Part shown: positions 1 through 6,335 of the stretch, in pieces
Position numbering within the stretch: position 1 is the first letter of the stretch
How the letters are laid out: each line of letters opens with the position of its first letter
Source of the DNA: Bacteroidales bacterium
GTDB lineage: Bacteria > Bacteroidota > Bacteroidia > Bacteroidales > Muribaculaceae
Reading direction: 5' to 3'
NCBI GenBank assembly: GCA_004553485.1
Contig: SFLG01000016.1
Coordinates: forward strand, 1 to 35,719
Length of the DNA stretch: 35,719 nt
Position numbers and translations under genes: made by a program
Notes under the pieces: generated by a model
The model's input: only the letters and a program-made list of their open reading frames with translations
Told to the model about the DNA's origin: nothing
The model's database searches: none

Positions 1-9
1 TTTGACATG

Positions 10-43
10 ACAAAGCCCCGGCTTGTGAAAGTCAGGGCTTTGT
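10..43 (+). terminator. Rho-independent terminator of a gene left of the window
   Basis: ACAAAGCCC at 10-18 pairs with GGGCTTTGT at 35-43 and is followed by a short T-rich stretch. The gene it would serve lies outside the window. Confidence 0.6.
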
Positions 44-61
44 TTTATGTTTTTCAGCATG

Positions 62-99
62 TTATAAAAAAGAGGCTGCGCCTATTTTGACACAGCCTC
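62..99 (-). terminator. Terminator of the 70-aa minus-strand gene
   Basis: GAGGCTG at 72-78 pairs with CAGCCTC at 93-99. Read on the minus strand the stem is followed by a T-rich run (the A-rich stretch at 62-71). It is placed correctly to end a transcript that starts near 464 and carries the small gene at 206-418. Confidence 0.65.
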
Positions 100-108
100 C
101 TAAAACTT

Positions 109-163
109 AGCCGGACAACGTCCGCACCCCATGACCGTCGTCTGTGCGGACCGCTGTCCGGCT
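109..163 (-). other. Long hairpin in the 3' region of the small-gene transcript
   Basis: AGCCGGACA at 109-117 pairs with TGTCCGGCT at 155-163, and CGTCCGCAC at 119-127 pairs with GTGCGGAC at 144-151 with one interruption. The result is a 17-18 bp interrupted stem with a loop of about 16 nt. It lies between the stop codon of the 70-aa gene and its terminator, so it would be a 3'-UTR stem. A role in RNA stability is inference only. Confidence 0.55.
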
Positions 164-205
164 TTCTCTCTCCACAAATCGGGGCGTGTCAGCCCCTCAA
201 AACTG

Positions 206-418
206 TCACATCATCATCACCGAGCGGCGCGACATCCAGCCCTGCGAGGTGTTGCGCAGGTCTATCGTCACCAGCCCGGCCACGTGGCCGACGCGGCTGC
301 GAACGGCATTCATTACGTGGGCCATCGAGTCGGCCCCGCTGATACGCATATTAGCTATCATTGATCCGCAATACGAAACTGTTGCGAAAATTGTATCGGT
401 AGAACAAATAGTAGCCAT
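206..418 (-). CDS. Small protein of unknown function (70 aa)
   Basis: The 70-residue protein begins MATICSTDTIFATVSY and ends with LRNTSQGWMSRRSVMMM. It has no signal peptide or membrane segment. The layout is that of a real gene: a -7 box (TATCTTTG) about 50 nt upstream, and a 3' hairpin plus a T-run terminator on the same strand. The closing motif LRNxTQGW resembles, from memory, short uncharacterised Bacteroidetes proteins with a similar C-terminal LRNSTQGW; this was not checked. The pattern of alternating hydrophobic residues suggests a small alpha/beta fold. No function is proposed. An overlapping plus-strand frame lacks any comparable signals and was not called. Confidence 0.7.
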   Translation of the reverse strand: MATICSTDTIFATVSYCGSMIANMRISGADSMAHVMNAVRSRVGHVAGLVTIDLRNTSQGWMSRRSVMMM

Positions 419-468
419 ATCTATATCGTTTATTTGTTAATATTATCGTGTATCAGAAGTTTACGTTG

Positions 469-476
469 CAAAGATA
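469..476 (-). promoter_or_regulatory. -7 box of the 70-aa gene
   Basis: Plus-strand CAAAGATA reads TATCTTTG on the minus strand, a full match to the Bacteroidetes TAnnTTTG -7 box. Transcription would start near 464 and give a leader of about 45 nt. No clear -33 TTTG is visible at the usual spacing. Confidence 0.65.
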
Positions 477-628
477 GTCGGCACCCTGTGCAACTAAATT
501 TCCCATACAACCTAAATATAGTTAAATCCACGCCCTAACGCCGCGATTTACACACGATAAGGGCAAAAATGTCGGATACGGTGCGCCGATAATTGCGGAG
601 AAGCGGCTTTTTTGTTGAAAATAATCGC

Positions 629-636
629 TAATTTTG
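629..636 (+). promoter_or_regulatory. -7 box of the NlpC/P60 gene
   Basis: TAATTTTG matches TAnnTTTG. It lies inside the longest possible reading frame (which could start at 612), so it favours the downstream ATG at 657 as the true start, with a leader of about 17 nt. Confidence 0.65.
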
Positions 637-656
637 TCCTCAGGAAAAAGTGCGCG

Positions 657-1451
657 ATGCAGATTAAGTTTAGACATACGGTAGCCGGTGTGTGCCTGGC
701 GACGTTGCTGCTGGCAGTGGCGTCGTGCGGCTCGTCGCGGCAGACCTCGCGGGGCAAGCACAACACGGGCCGTCCGTCCGGCTCGACATCCCGGCCAGCC
801 AAACGTCCTACCCCCGACGCGCCGTCGGGACAGCTCGCCCGTGCGCTGGTGGACGAGGCGCGCACATGGCTGGGTGTCCCCTACGTCATGGGCGGGGCAG
901 ACCGTAAGGGCGCCGACTGCTCGGGCTTTCTTGTATCGGTGTACCGCGATGTCGCCGACATAAAGTTGCCGCGCACAACCTCTCAGCAGCGCGAGCACTG
1001 TATCCCCATCGACAAAGACCAGCTCGCCGCCGGCGACATCCTCTTCTTCTCATCCAAAAGGTCGGGCGGCAAGGTCGCCCACGTGGCAATGTACATCGGC
1101 AACGGCCGCATGATACACGCCTCGTCGAGCCGCGGCGTCGTCGAAGACGACATCAACCTCAAATACTACATCGACCACTACCTCGGCTCAGGCCGCATCC
1201 CCGCCCTCGCCCAGACTCTCCCCCTCCCCCGTCCCACAGCACCGGCCTCTCCGGCACCCTCACCCGTCGCTACGGCACCGGCCTCTCCGACACCCGCCGC
1301 CCCCTCGTCTCCCAATCTTGCCACCGACTCAACTTCCACCGCTACCATTACTCCCACAATTACTTCCACAATCATCCCCGCCGACACCACCTCTACAACC
1401 CAGGCCATCAACTCCCGCGTCCGCAACGCCTTCAACAAGACCACCAAATAA
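657..1451 (+). CDS. NlpC/P60 family lipoprotein, cell-wall endopeptidase
   Basis: Predicted to be a secreted cysteine peptidase that cuts peptidoglycan stem peptides. With the start at 657 it has 264 residues. It opens with a lipoprotein signal ending in LLLAVASC (lipid-carrying Cys24), then a basic, Ser/Thr/Pro-rich linker. The NlpC/P60 domain spans about residues 58-180, with Cys88 in GADCSGF, His142 in KVAHVAMYIG and a third polar residue, His154, in MIHASS. The last 75 or so residues are a low-complexity Pro/Ala/Thr/Ser tail ending in a short basic segment, longer than in most small members. An alternative start at 612 would overlap the -7 box and spoil the signal peptide. It stands alone between a promoter and a bidirectional terminator. 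Confidence 0.9.
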   Translation: MQIKFRHTVAGVCLATLLLAVASCGSSRQTSRGKHNTGRPSGSTSRPAKRPTPDAPSGQLARALVDEARTWLGVPYVMGGADRKGADCSGFLVSVYRDVADIKLPRTTSQQREHCIPIDKDQLAAGDILFFSSKRSGGKVAHVAMYIGNGRMIHASSSRGVVEDDINLKYYIDHYLGSGRIPALAQTLPLPRPTAPASPAPSPVATAPASPTPAAPSSPNLATDSTSTATITPTITSTIIPADTTSTTQAINSRVRNAFNKTTK

Positions 1452-1473
1452 CATAGTCTCCCCATAACACAAT

Positions 1474-1521
1474 CAGTGGATTTTGCGATTGATGCACAAA
1501 GCGCAATCACAAAATCCACTG
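1474..1521 (+). terminator. Bidirectional terminator between nlpC/P60 and sdaA
   Basis: An 18-bp stem with one mismatch: 1474-1491 (CAGTGGATTTTGCGATTG) pairs with 1504-1521, with a 12-nt loop. It sits between two convergent genes and probably ends both transcripts. Confidence 0.75.
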
Positions 1522-1554
1522 ACTTTATTACACTTGGGGAGATGTTCCGTCGGC

Positions 1555-2754
1555 CTACTTGATGGTGGCGAGGCCGCCCTGGCTGGTTTCCTTGTAGATG
1601 GAGGGGAGGTCGTGGCCGGTCTGCTTCATCACCTGGACGATACGGTCGAATTTTACGCTGTGACGACCGTCGGAGAAGGCGGCGTAAAGGTTCGAGTCGA
1701 GGGCACGTGCGGCAGCGTAGGCGTTGCGCTCGATGCAGGGAATCTGCACCAGGCCGCAGACCGGGTCGCAGGTCAGGCCAAGGTGATGTTCAAGGCCCAT
1801 CTCGGCCGAATATTCGATCTGGGCCGGCGTGCCGCCGAACAGCTGCGAGGCCGCGGCGGCAGCCATTGCGCAGGCTACGCCGACCTCGCCCTGGCATCCC
1901 ACCTCGGCGCCCGAGATAGAGGCGTTGGCCTTGACGGCGTTGCCGAAAAGTCCGGCGGTGGCCAGCGCACGCAGGATGCGCTGCTCGCTGAAACCCTTCG
2001 AGGTGTAGAGGTGGTACAGCACGGCGGGGACGATGCCGCACGAGCCGCAGGTGGGAGCGGTGACAATCTTGCCGCCCGAGGCATTCTCCTCGCTGACGGC
2101 AAGGGCGTAGGCATAGACCAGGCCGCGGCTCTTCAGCGACTGGGCGTATCCGGCGGCATGGACATAGTAGCTCACGGCCTTGCGCCGCACTCCCAGTCCG
2201 CCCGGGAGCACGCCCTCGGCCTCTATGCCGCGCTCGACGGCAGCCTTCATCACCTCCCAGACCTCCTTGAGGTAGTCCCAGATGCCCGGGCCTTCGCAGC
2301 GCTCGACATATTCCCAGTACGACCGGCCTGTCTCCTCGCACCAGTTGAGGATATCGTCGATTTTTGTCATGTCGTAAATCGAGTCGGCCTCCTGGCGCGC
2401 CTCGCCGTCGGCCACTATCGTGCCGCCGCCGACGCTGAACCAGGTGCGGTTGAGCAGTTCGTTGCCGTCACTGCCGAAGGCGCGGAAGGTCATTCCGTTG
2501 GGGTGGAAGGGCAGAAAGATGTCCGGTTTCCAGACTATCGACGTCGGAGCGACGGGGTCGAGCACATCGATGATGGCCTTGTCGGTAAGGTGTCCCTTGC
2601 CCGTGGCTGCCAGCGAGCCGTAGAGTGTCACCTCGAAACGCACGGCGCGGTCGCCGCACATATCGACAAACTTCAGGGCGGCGTTGCGCGGCCCCATCGT
2701 GTGCGACGACGACGGCCCGTAGCCTATGCGAAAAAGATTGCGGATTGTTTCCAA
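1555..2754 (-). CDS. sdaA: L-serine ammonia-lyase, iron-sulfur dependent, single chain
   Basis: Converts L-serine to pyruvate and ammonia in the cytoplasm using a [4Fe-4S] cluster. The 399-residue protein joins the beta domain (about 1-140, with GYGPSSSHTMGPRNA at 11-25) and the alpha domain (about 160-399) in one chain, as usual in Bacteroidetes. The cysteines matching the known cluster ligands are Cys287 in GCQGEVGVAC, Cys329 in LTCDPVCGLV and Cys340 in PCIERN; their spacing (42 and 11) agrees with the characterised Legionella enzyme. Cys236 and Cys239 lie in APTCGSCG. The gene follows the MFS transporter on the same strand after a 36-nt gap and is probably co-transcribed with it. That pairing does not by itself make the transporter a serine carrier, since its relatives are sugar transporters. 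Confidence 0.93.
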   Translation of the reverse strand: METIRNLFRIGYGPSSSHTMGPRNAALKFVDMCGDRAVRFEVTLYGSLAATGKGHLTDKAIIDVLDPVAPTSIVWKPDIFLPFHPNGMTFRAFGSDGNELLNRTWFSVGGGTIVADGEARQEADSIYDMTKIDDILNWCEETGRSYWEYVERCEGPGIWDYLKEVWEVMKAAVERGIEAEGVLPGGLGVRRKAVSYYVHAAGYAQSLKSRGLVYAYALAVSEENASGGKIVTAPTCGSCGIVPAVLYHLYTSKGFSEQRILRALATAGLFGNAVKANASISGAEVGCQGEVGVACAMAAAAASQLFGGTPAQIEYSAEMGLEHHLGLTCDPVCGLVQIPCIERNAYAAARALDSNLYAAFSDGRHSVKFDRIVQVMKQTGHDLPSIYKETSQGGLATIK

Positions 2755-2790
2755 TTCCTTTTTTATTTTTAGGGTTATGTGAGAGCCCGT

Positions 2791-4602
2791 TTATGCGGCT
2801 TCCTTGCTGCCGAAGGTCTCGCGGATGTTCCACACCGCCAGCGAGCCCAGGAGGAGCAGGACACCGGCGCAGCCGAGCATCCATACGGTGTCGGGGGCTC
2901 CGTTGGCCGATACGGGGAACAGGCCGAGGATCAGTCCGCCCAACAGTGCTGCCACAATCTGCGGCAGGCAGATGGTGCAGTTGAACAGGCCCAGATAGGT
3001 GCCGATGTGCTCGCCGTTGAGGGCATTGGTGAGGATGGTGAAAGGCATGGCCAGCATGGCGGCCCAGGCGCAGCCCATCAGGGCGTAGCTGATGCCGATG
3101 AGGTACGGATCGCTAACCCACAGCGTCGACACAAAACCGACGGCGCCGATGAGCAGGCTAAGGCTGTAGGCAAGCTTGCGACGGCGGAACTGTGCCAGCA
3201 CGACGGCCCACAGCACGGCGGCGATGGCCTGGATGGCGTAGACGACGCCGTTCCAGTTACCGGCCTCCTGGTACTGCGGCGATGCCGAGTTGAGCACGGT
3301 GTGGTATTTGGCCTCAACCTTGATGTCGGGGGCGGTGGCAAGCTCGGATGTCTCGTCGAGTACCCATTCGCCGGTGGCGTTGTCGCGGGTGGCGATGTTG
3401 GCGACGGTGAGGGTTGTGCCGGGCTTAACCAGCGACAGCTGCGAGACGGTGACGATGTCCTCGTTGTAGACCACCATAGCGCCGTCGGCCATCACCTTCT
3501 GGCCCTTGACAGCCACCACGCCGTTGTCGACGCTGACCTTGTCGACGCCGTTGACGGCCACTACGGCACCGTCCTTGATGATGGTGTCGCCGTTGACGGT
3601 GAGGGTCTTGGGCGATATCAGCGTGCCGTCGACGTTGACGCCGGCCAGCGACAGGTGGCCCTTCTCAATGAGGGGGATTTTGCCGTCGAAGAGGTACTTG
3701 GCGGCAACCTCCTTACCGTTGACAGTCACGCCGGTGACACGCTCTACCGAGGGAGCCTTGAAGACGCGGTTGGCGATGGCGTCGGTGGAGTAGGTCCACA
3801 TAAACAGGAAGGCGGCCCAGCAGAAGAACTGCACCAGACCGACGGTCCAGAACACCTTGGGGGCCTTTACCAGCAGCGACAGCACGCCGGGCTTCTTCTT
3901 GCCGGACTCTTTGGCGGCCTTGGCGGCGGGGTCGATGCCGTGGTAGGCGGCATACTCGGCGGGGGGCAGCTCCTTGACCTTGGCAAGGGTGTATATCACG
4001 CAAAGGGCCATGATGGCGGCGCCGATGTAGAAGGCCCAGGTCACTGTCGGCGGAACCTCGCCCTCTGGGGCGGTGTTGGCCAGGAACAGCGCCAGTACGA
4101 TGGGGGCGATGTAGCCCACCAGCGAACCGGCGTTGCACAGGAACGACTGGATGGAGTAGGCCTTGGCCTTCTGCTTTTCGTTGACGAAGTCGCCGACGAG
4201 CATCTTGAACGGCTGCATGGCCATGTTGATGCTCGTGTCGAGGAACATCAGCATCACCAGGCCGAAGAAGATGGCCGTGTTGACCGAGAAGTTCAGCGAG
4301 CCGGCGTTGGGCAGCAGGCACATCACGATGATGGCCACCAGGGCGCCCACCACCAAGTAGGGAAGGCGACGGCCCAGGCGCGTCCACGTGCGGTCGCTGA
4401 AGACGCCCACGACGGGCTGGACAATGAGGCCCATAAGAGGGGGAAGAATCCAGAAGTAGGACAAGTCATGAGGGTCGGCGCCGATGGTGGCGAAAATGCG
4501 GCTTACCTGCGAGCTTTGAAGCGCGTAGGCAATCTGAACGCCGAAGAATCCGAAACTGATGTTCCACAGTTTCCAGAAGCTCAAGTCGGGTTGTTTTGAC
4601 AT
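2791..4602 (-). CDS. MFS transporter, SLC45/sugar-transporter-like, with large periplasmic insertion
   Basis: A 603-residue inner-membrane carrier of the major facilitator superfamily. The N-terminus (LWNISFGFFGVQIAYALQ) and the loop motif GVFSDRTWTRLGRRLPY (residues 66-82) are typical of the SLC45/sucrose-proton symporter branch, so a sugar substrate is likely. Twelve membrane helices can be placed: six up to about residue 210, TM7 at 251-275, TM8 at about 449-470 and the rest to 592. Between TM7 and TM8, residues about 283-440 form a hydrophilic, beta-rich stretch with repeating VxVNG/DGxVVxV units, facing the periplasm if the topology is standard. Ordinary members have only a short loop here. 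The gene precedes sdaA by 36 nt and phased direct repeats lie upstream. Substrate unknown. Confidence 0.88.
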   Translation of the reverse strand: MSKQPDLSFWKLWNISFGFFGVQIAYALQSSQVSRIFATIGADPHDLSYFWILPPLMGLIVQPVVGVFSDRTWTRLGRRLPYLVVGALVAIIVMCLLPNAGSLNFSVNTAIFFGLVMLMFLDTSINMAMQPFKMLVGDFVNEKQKAKAYSIQSFLCNAGSLVGYIAPIVLALFLANTAPEGEVPPTVTWAFYIGAAIMALCVIYTLAKVKELPPAEYAAYHGIDPAAKAAKESGKKKPGVLSLLVKAPKVFWTVGLVQFFCWAAFLFMWTYSTDAIANRVFKAPSVERVTGVTVNGKEVAAKYLFDGKIPLIEKGHLSLAGVNVDGTLISPKTLTVNGDTIIKDGAVVAVNGVDKVSVDNGVVAVKGQKVMADGAMVVYNEDIVTVSQLSLVKPGTTLTVANIATRDNATGEWVLDETSELATAPDIKVEAKYHTVLNSASPQYQEAGNWNGVVYAIQAIAAVLWAVVLAQFRRRKLAYSLSLLIGAVGFVSTLWVSDPYLIGISYALMGCAWAAMLAMPFTILTNALNGEHIGTYLGLFNCTICLPQIVAALLGGLILGLFPVSANGAPDTVWMLGCAGVLLLLGSLAVWNIRETFGSKEAA

Positions 4603-4682
4603 ATTGATTTACAGAGCAGTTATGATTGGTTATAAGTTAAATTTTCAGGGGTATCGATAACGTCGATTGTTGTGTCAGCGTA

Positions 4683-4755
4683 ATATCGATGATATGATTC
4701 GATTTTTTCGTTGGTATGTGGTTAACTTGTTGGTATATAGTTTTTTCGCTGGTAT
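4683..4755 (-). promoter_or_regulatory. Phased direct repeats and dyad upstream of the MFS-sdaA operon
   Basis: Three heptamers, TTGGTAT at 4711-4717, TTGGTAT at 4730-4736 and CTGGTAT at 4749-4755, are spaced exactly 19 bp apart. The outer two are each preceded by TTTTTTCG. A perfect dyad, ATATCGATGATAT, lies at 4683-4695. The array is 81-150 bp upstream of the transporter start, a plausible regulator binding region. No clear TAnnTTTG box for the operon was found. Confidence 0.45.
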
Positions 4756-4777
4756 CGTATCGAGGCAAGCGGGGGAC

Positions 4778-4981
4778 TCATCCGGCGTCGGGAGTCTCCA
4801 CCGAGTAGCCGTAGAGTGTCTTTATCTCCTGCGGCCAGAGGCTCTCGTCGGGGTTGGGATAGCGCCACACATTGGTGGGTGCGGTGACGATGCCGATGGC
4901 GGTGCAGCCCATGGCGTGAGCCGCCTGAGGGACGGTGGCAAGCGTAGGTTGGTCGGTTATGTAGGCGCCTACATATTTCAT
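4778..4981 (-). CDS. 67-aa protein resembling the N-terminus of endonuclease IV, possible gene remnant
   Basis: The protein begins MKYVGAYITDQPTLATV and continues AAHAMGCTAIGIVTAPTNVWRYP. This resembles the first 45 residues of endonuclease IV (Nfo), which begin MKYIGAHVS and contain AxAFALFTKNQRQWR. The rest of the enzyme, including its metal ligands, is absent: the frame ends after 67 residues, and the adjacent DNA in other frames shows no continuation. A full -7 box lies 7 nt upstream of the ATG, so it may be transcribed almost leaderless. It is either the promoter-proximal stub of a decayed nfo or an independent small protein. The weak similarity (for example, HVSAAGG is not kept) leaves both open. 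Confidence 0.5.
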   Translation of the reverse strand: MKYVGAYITDQPTLATVPQAAHAMGCTAIGIVTAPTNVWRYPNPDESLWPQEIKTLYGYSVETPDAG

Positions 4982-4988
4982 ATCCTTG

Positions 4989-4996
4989 CAAAATTA
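4989..4996 (-). promoter_or_regulatory. -7 box upstream of the 67-aa Nfo-like gene
   Basis: Plus-strand CAAAATTA reads TAATTTTG on the minus strand. The box ends 7 nt before the ATG at 4981, predicting a leader of only about 3-5 nt. Confidence 0.6.
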
Positions 4997-5021
4997 CAAA
5001 AAAATTTATCATAAAACACAA

Positions 5022-5058
5022 GCAGACACCGCATATATCACATTATCCCGGTGTCTGC
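5022..5058 (-). terminator. Terminator downstream of the primary sigma factor gene
   Basis: GCAGACACCG at 5022-5031 pairs with CGGTGTCTGC at 5049-5058 (10 bp perfect). On the minus strand it is followed by a T-rich segment (TTGTGTTTTATG). It lies about 40 nt after the stop codon of the gene at 5101-5958. Confidence 0.6.
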
Positions 5059-5100
5059 CTGCATTAAAAAAGTTTTGGAGCCGTATCCGGAGGCGTATGG

Positions 5101-5958
5101 TCAGCCCAGATAGGTCTTGAGGGTGCGCGAATGTTCGAGCTTGATGTGGCGCAGAGCCTTTTCCTTGATCTGGCGCACACGCTCGCGGGTAAGGCCGTAT
5201 TTATCGCCGATTTCTTCCAGCGAGAGCTCGCGCGTGCCGATGCCGAATAAGGCCTGAAGCACCTCGCGCTCGCGCTCGGGCAACTGCGCCAGGGCGTGGT
5301 GGATGTCGGTGGAGAGGCTTTCGAGGTTTAGGCCCGAGTCGGTGCCGGGATCGTCCTCGTTGGCCATCACATCCAGCATCGTGCCGTCCTCACCGTCCCG
5401 GAAGGGGGTGTCCACCGATACCGAACGGCCCGACACTCGCATCGACTCGCGCACCTTCTCGACGGGGATGTCGAGCATCTCGGCTATCTCTTCGGGCGAG
5501 GCGCGACGCTGGTTCTCCTGCTCGAAGGCGGCCATGGCCTTGTGTATCTTGTTTATCGACCCGACGTGGTTGAGGGGCAGACGCACGATGCGGCTGTGCT
5601 CGCTCATGGCCTGGAGGATACTCTGGCGTATCCACCATACGGCGTAGCTGATGAACTTGAAGCCGCGCGTCTCGTCAAACTTCTCGGCGGCCTTGATAAG
5701 GCCGAGGTTGCCCTCGTTGATGAGGTCGGGCAGCGACATCCCCTGGTTCTGATATTGCTTTGCCACCGACACCACAAAGCGCAGGTTGGACCGCACAAGG
5801 CGGTCGAGGGCCTTGCGGTCGCCCTCGTGGATTCGGCGGGCCAGTTCTACCTCCTGGTCGGGTGTCAACCTTTCCTCGCGTCCGATCTCCTGCAGGTATT
5901 TGTCCAGAATCTCGCCGTCGCGCTTGGTAATCGAAGGTGCTATTTTAAGTTGTCTCAT
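5101..5958 (-). CDS. rpoD: RNA polymerase primary sigma factor (sigma-70 family, Bacteroidetes type)
   Basis: Directs RNA polymerase to housekeeping promoters. The protein has 285 residues, the usual size of the Bacteroidetes primary sigma factor, which lacks region 1.1. Region 1.2 is near the N-terminus (LDKYLQEIGREERLT). Region 2 runs from about residue 50 to 120, with NLRFVVSVAKQYQ, DLINEGNLGLIKAAEKFD and the -10 recognition and melting helix FISYAVWWIRQSI. Region 3 is at about 120-200, and region 4 at about 225-285 with the helix-turn-helix LSLEEIGDKYGLTRERVRQI. The central part (SVDTPFRDGEDGTMLDVMANEDDP) is closer to the typical Bacteroidales primary factor than is the neighbouring paralogue, so this one is taken as the housekeeping gene. 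It is divergent from that paralogue across 377 bp. Confidence 0.93.
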   Translation of the reverse strand: MRQLKIAPSITKRDGEILDKYLQEIGREERLTPDQEVELARRIHEGDRKALDRLVRSNLRFVVSVAKQYQNQGMSLPDLINEGNLGLIKAAEKFDETRGFKFISYAVWWIRQSILQAMSEHSRIVRLPLNHVGSINKIHKAMAAFEQENQRRASPEEIAEMLDIPVEKVRESMRVSGRSVSVDTPFRDGEDGTMLDVMANEDDPGTDSGLNLESLSTDIHHALAQLPEREREVLQALFGIGTRELSLEEIGDKYGLTRERVRQIKEKALRHIKLEHSRTLKTYLG

Positions 5959-6335
5959 TTTTGTAGTCTGTATTCTCTATTGTCAGTTATACTATAAAGG
6001 TCTGTGCGGGCTGTTTTGTTTAGAGCCCGGTGTGTGTTTTTGGCTGACGGTGTCAGTGTTCAGGATACATCTGCAATTTCCTTGCCAAATTGGCAACAAA
6101 GTTGGAATTTTAAGGAAATAAAACAGACGGGGCTTGGTTTACAAATAAAAATTATTTATCTTTACATGATTTTTTAGCCCATAATTGAAACGAAACGGGT
6201 CGTTATCCCCTACAGGCCGCAAATCCCCACCATATACTTCCGCCGGGGTTATATATTGATGGCCAATTGATTGCTATTGATTATCGGGCCCTCACAAATA
6301 GACCAATTAAGCATTTTCAACCGCTAATTTTACTT
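5959..6335. promoter_or_regulatory. Divergent control region between the two sigma factor genes
   Basis: This 377-bp gap contains no gene. It holds a perfect palindrome, TTGCCAAATTGGCAA at 6082-6096, a possible operator. A plus-strand promoter candidate has TTG at 6134-6136, a 20-bp spacer and TATCTTTA at 6157-6164 (last base off consensus). A second near-consensus box lies at 6325-6332. No clear minus-strand TAnnTTTG box for rpoD was found. Confidence 0.4.
6325..6332 (+). promoter_or_regulatory. Near-consensus -7 box abutting the second sigma gene
   Basis: TAATTTTA differs from TAnnTTTG in the last base only and ends 3 nt before the ATG at 6336. If used, the transcript would be leaderless. 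The alternative promoter at 6134-6164 would give a leader of about 165 nt. Confidence 0.4.

Noticed and set aside
612..656. Upstream start for the NlpC/P60 gene at 612
   Set aside because: The -7 box at 629-636 lies inside this extension, and the added residues precede a complete lipoprotein signal that begins at 657.
1483..2772. Long plus-strand frame opposite the serine ammonia-lyase gene, and similar long antisense frames opposite clpB, uvrB, ygiQ, the MFS transporter and others
   Set aside because: Each lies opposite a gene with clear family motifs. GC-rich codons with G/C in third position generate long open antisense frames; their translations have no recognisable domains.
6090..6105. 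Sigma-54-like promoter (TGGCAA-N5-TTGGA) between the sigma genes
   Set aside because: The -12 GC is replaced by GG and the -24 element lacks the final C. The match mostly reflects the palindrome at 6082-6096.
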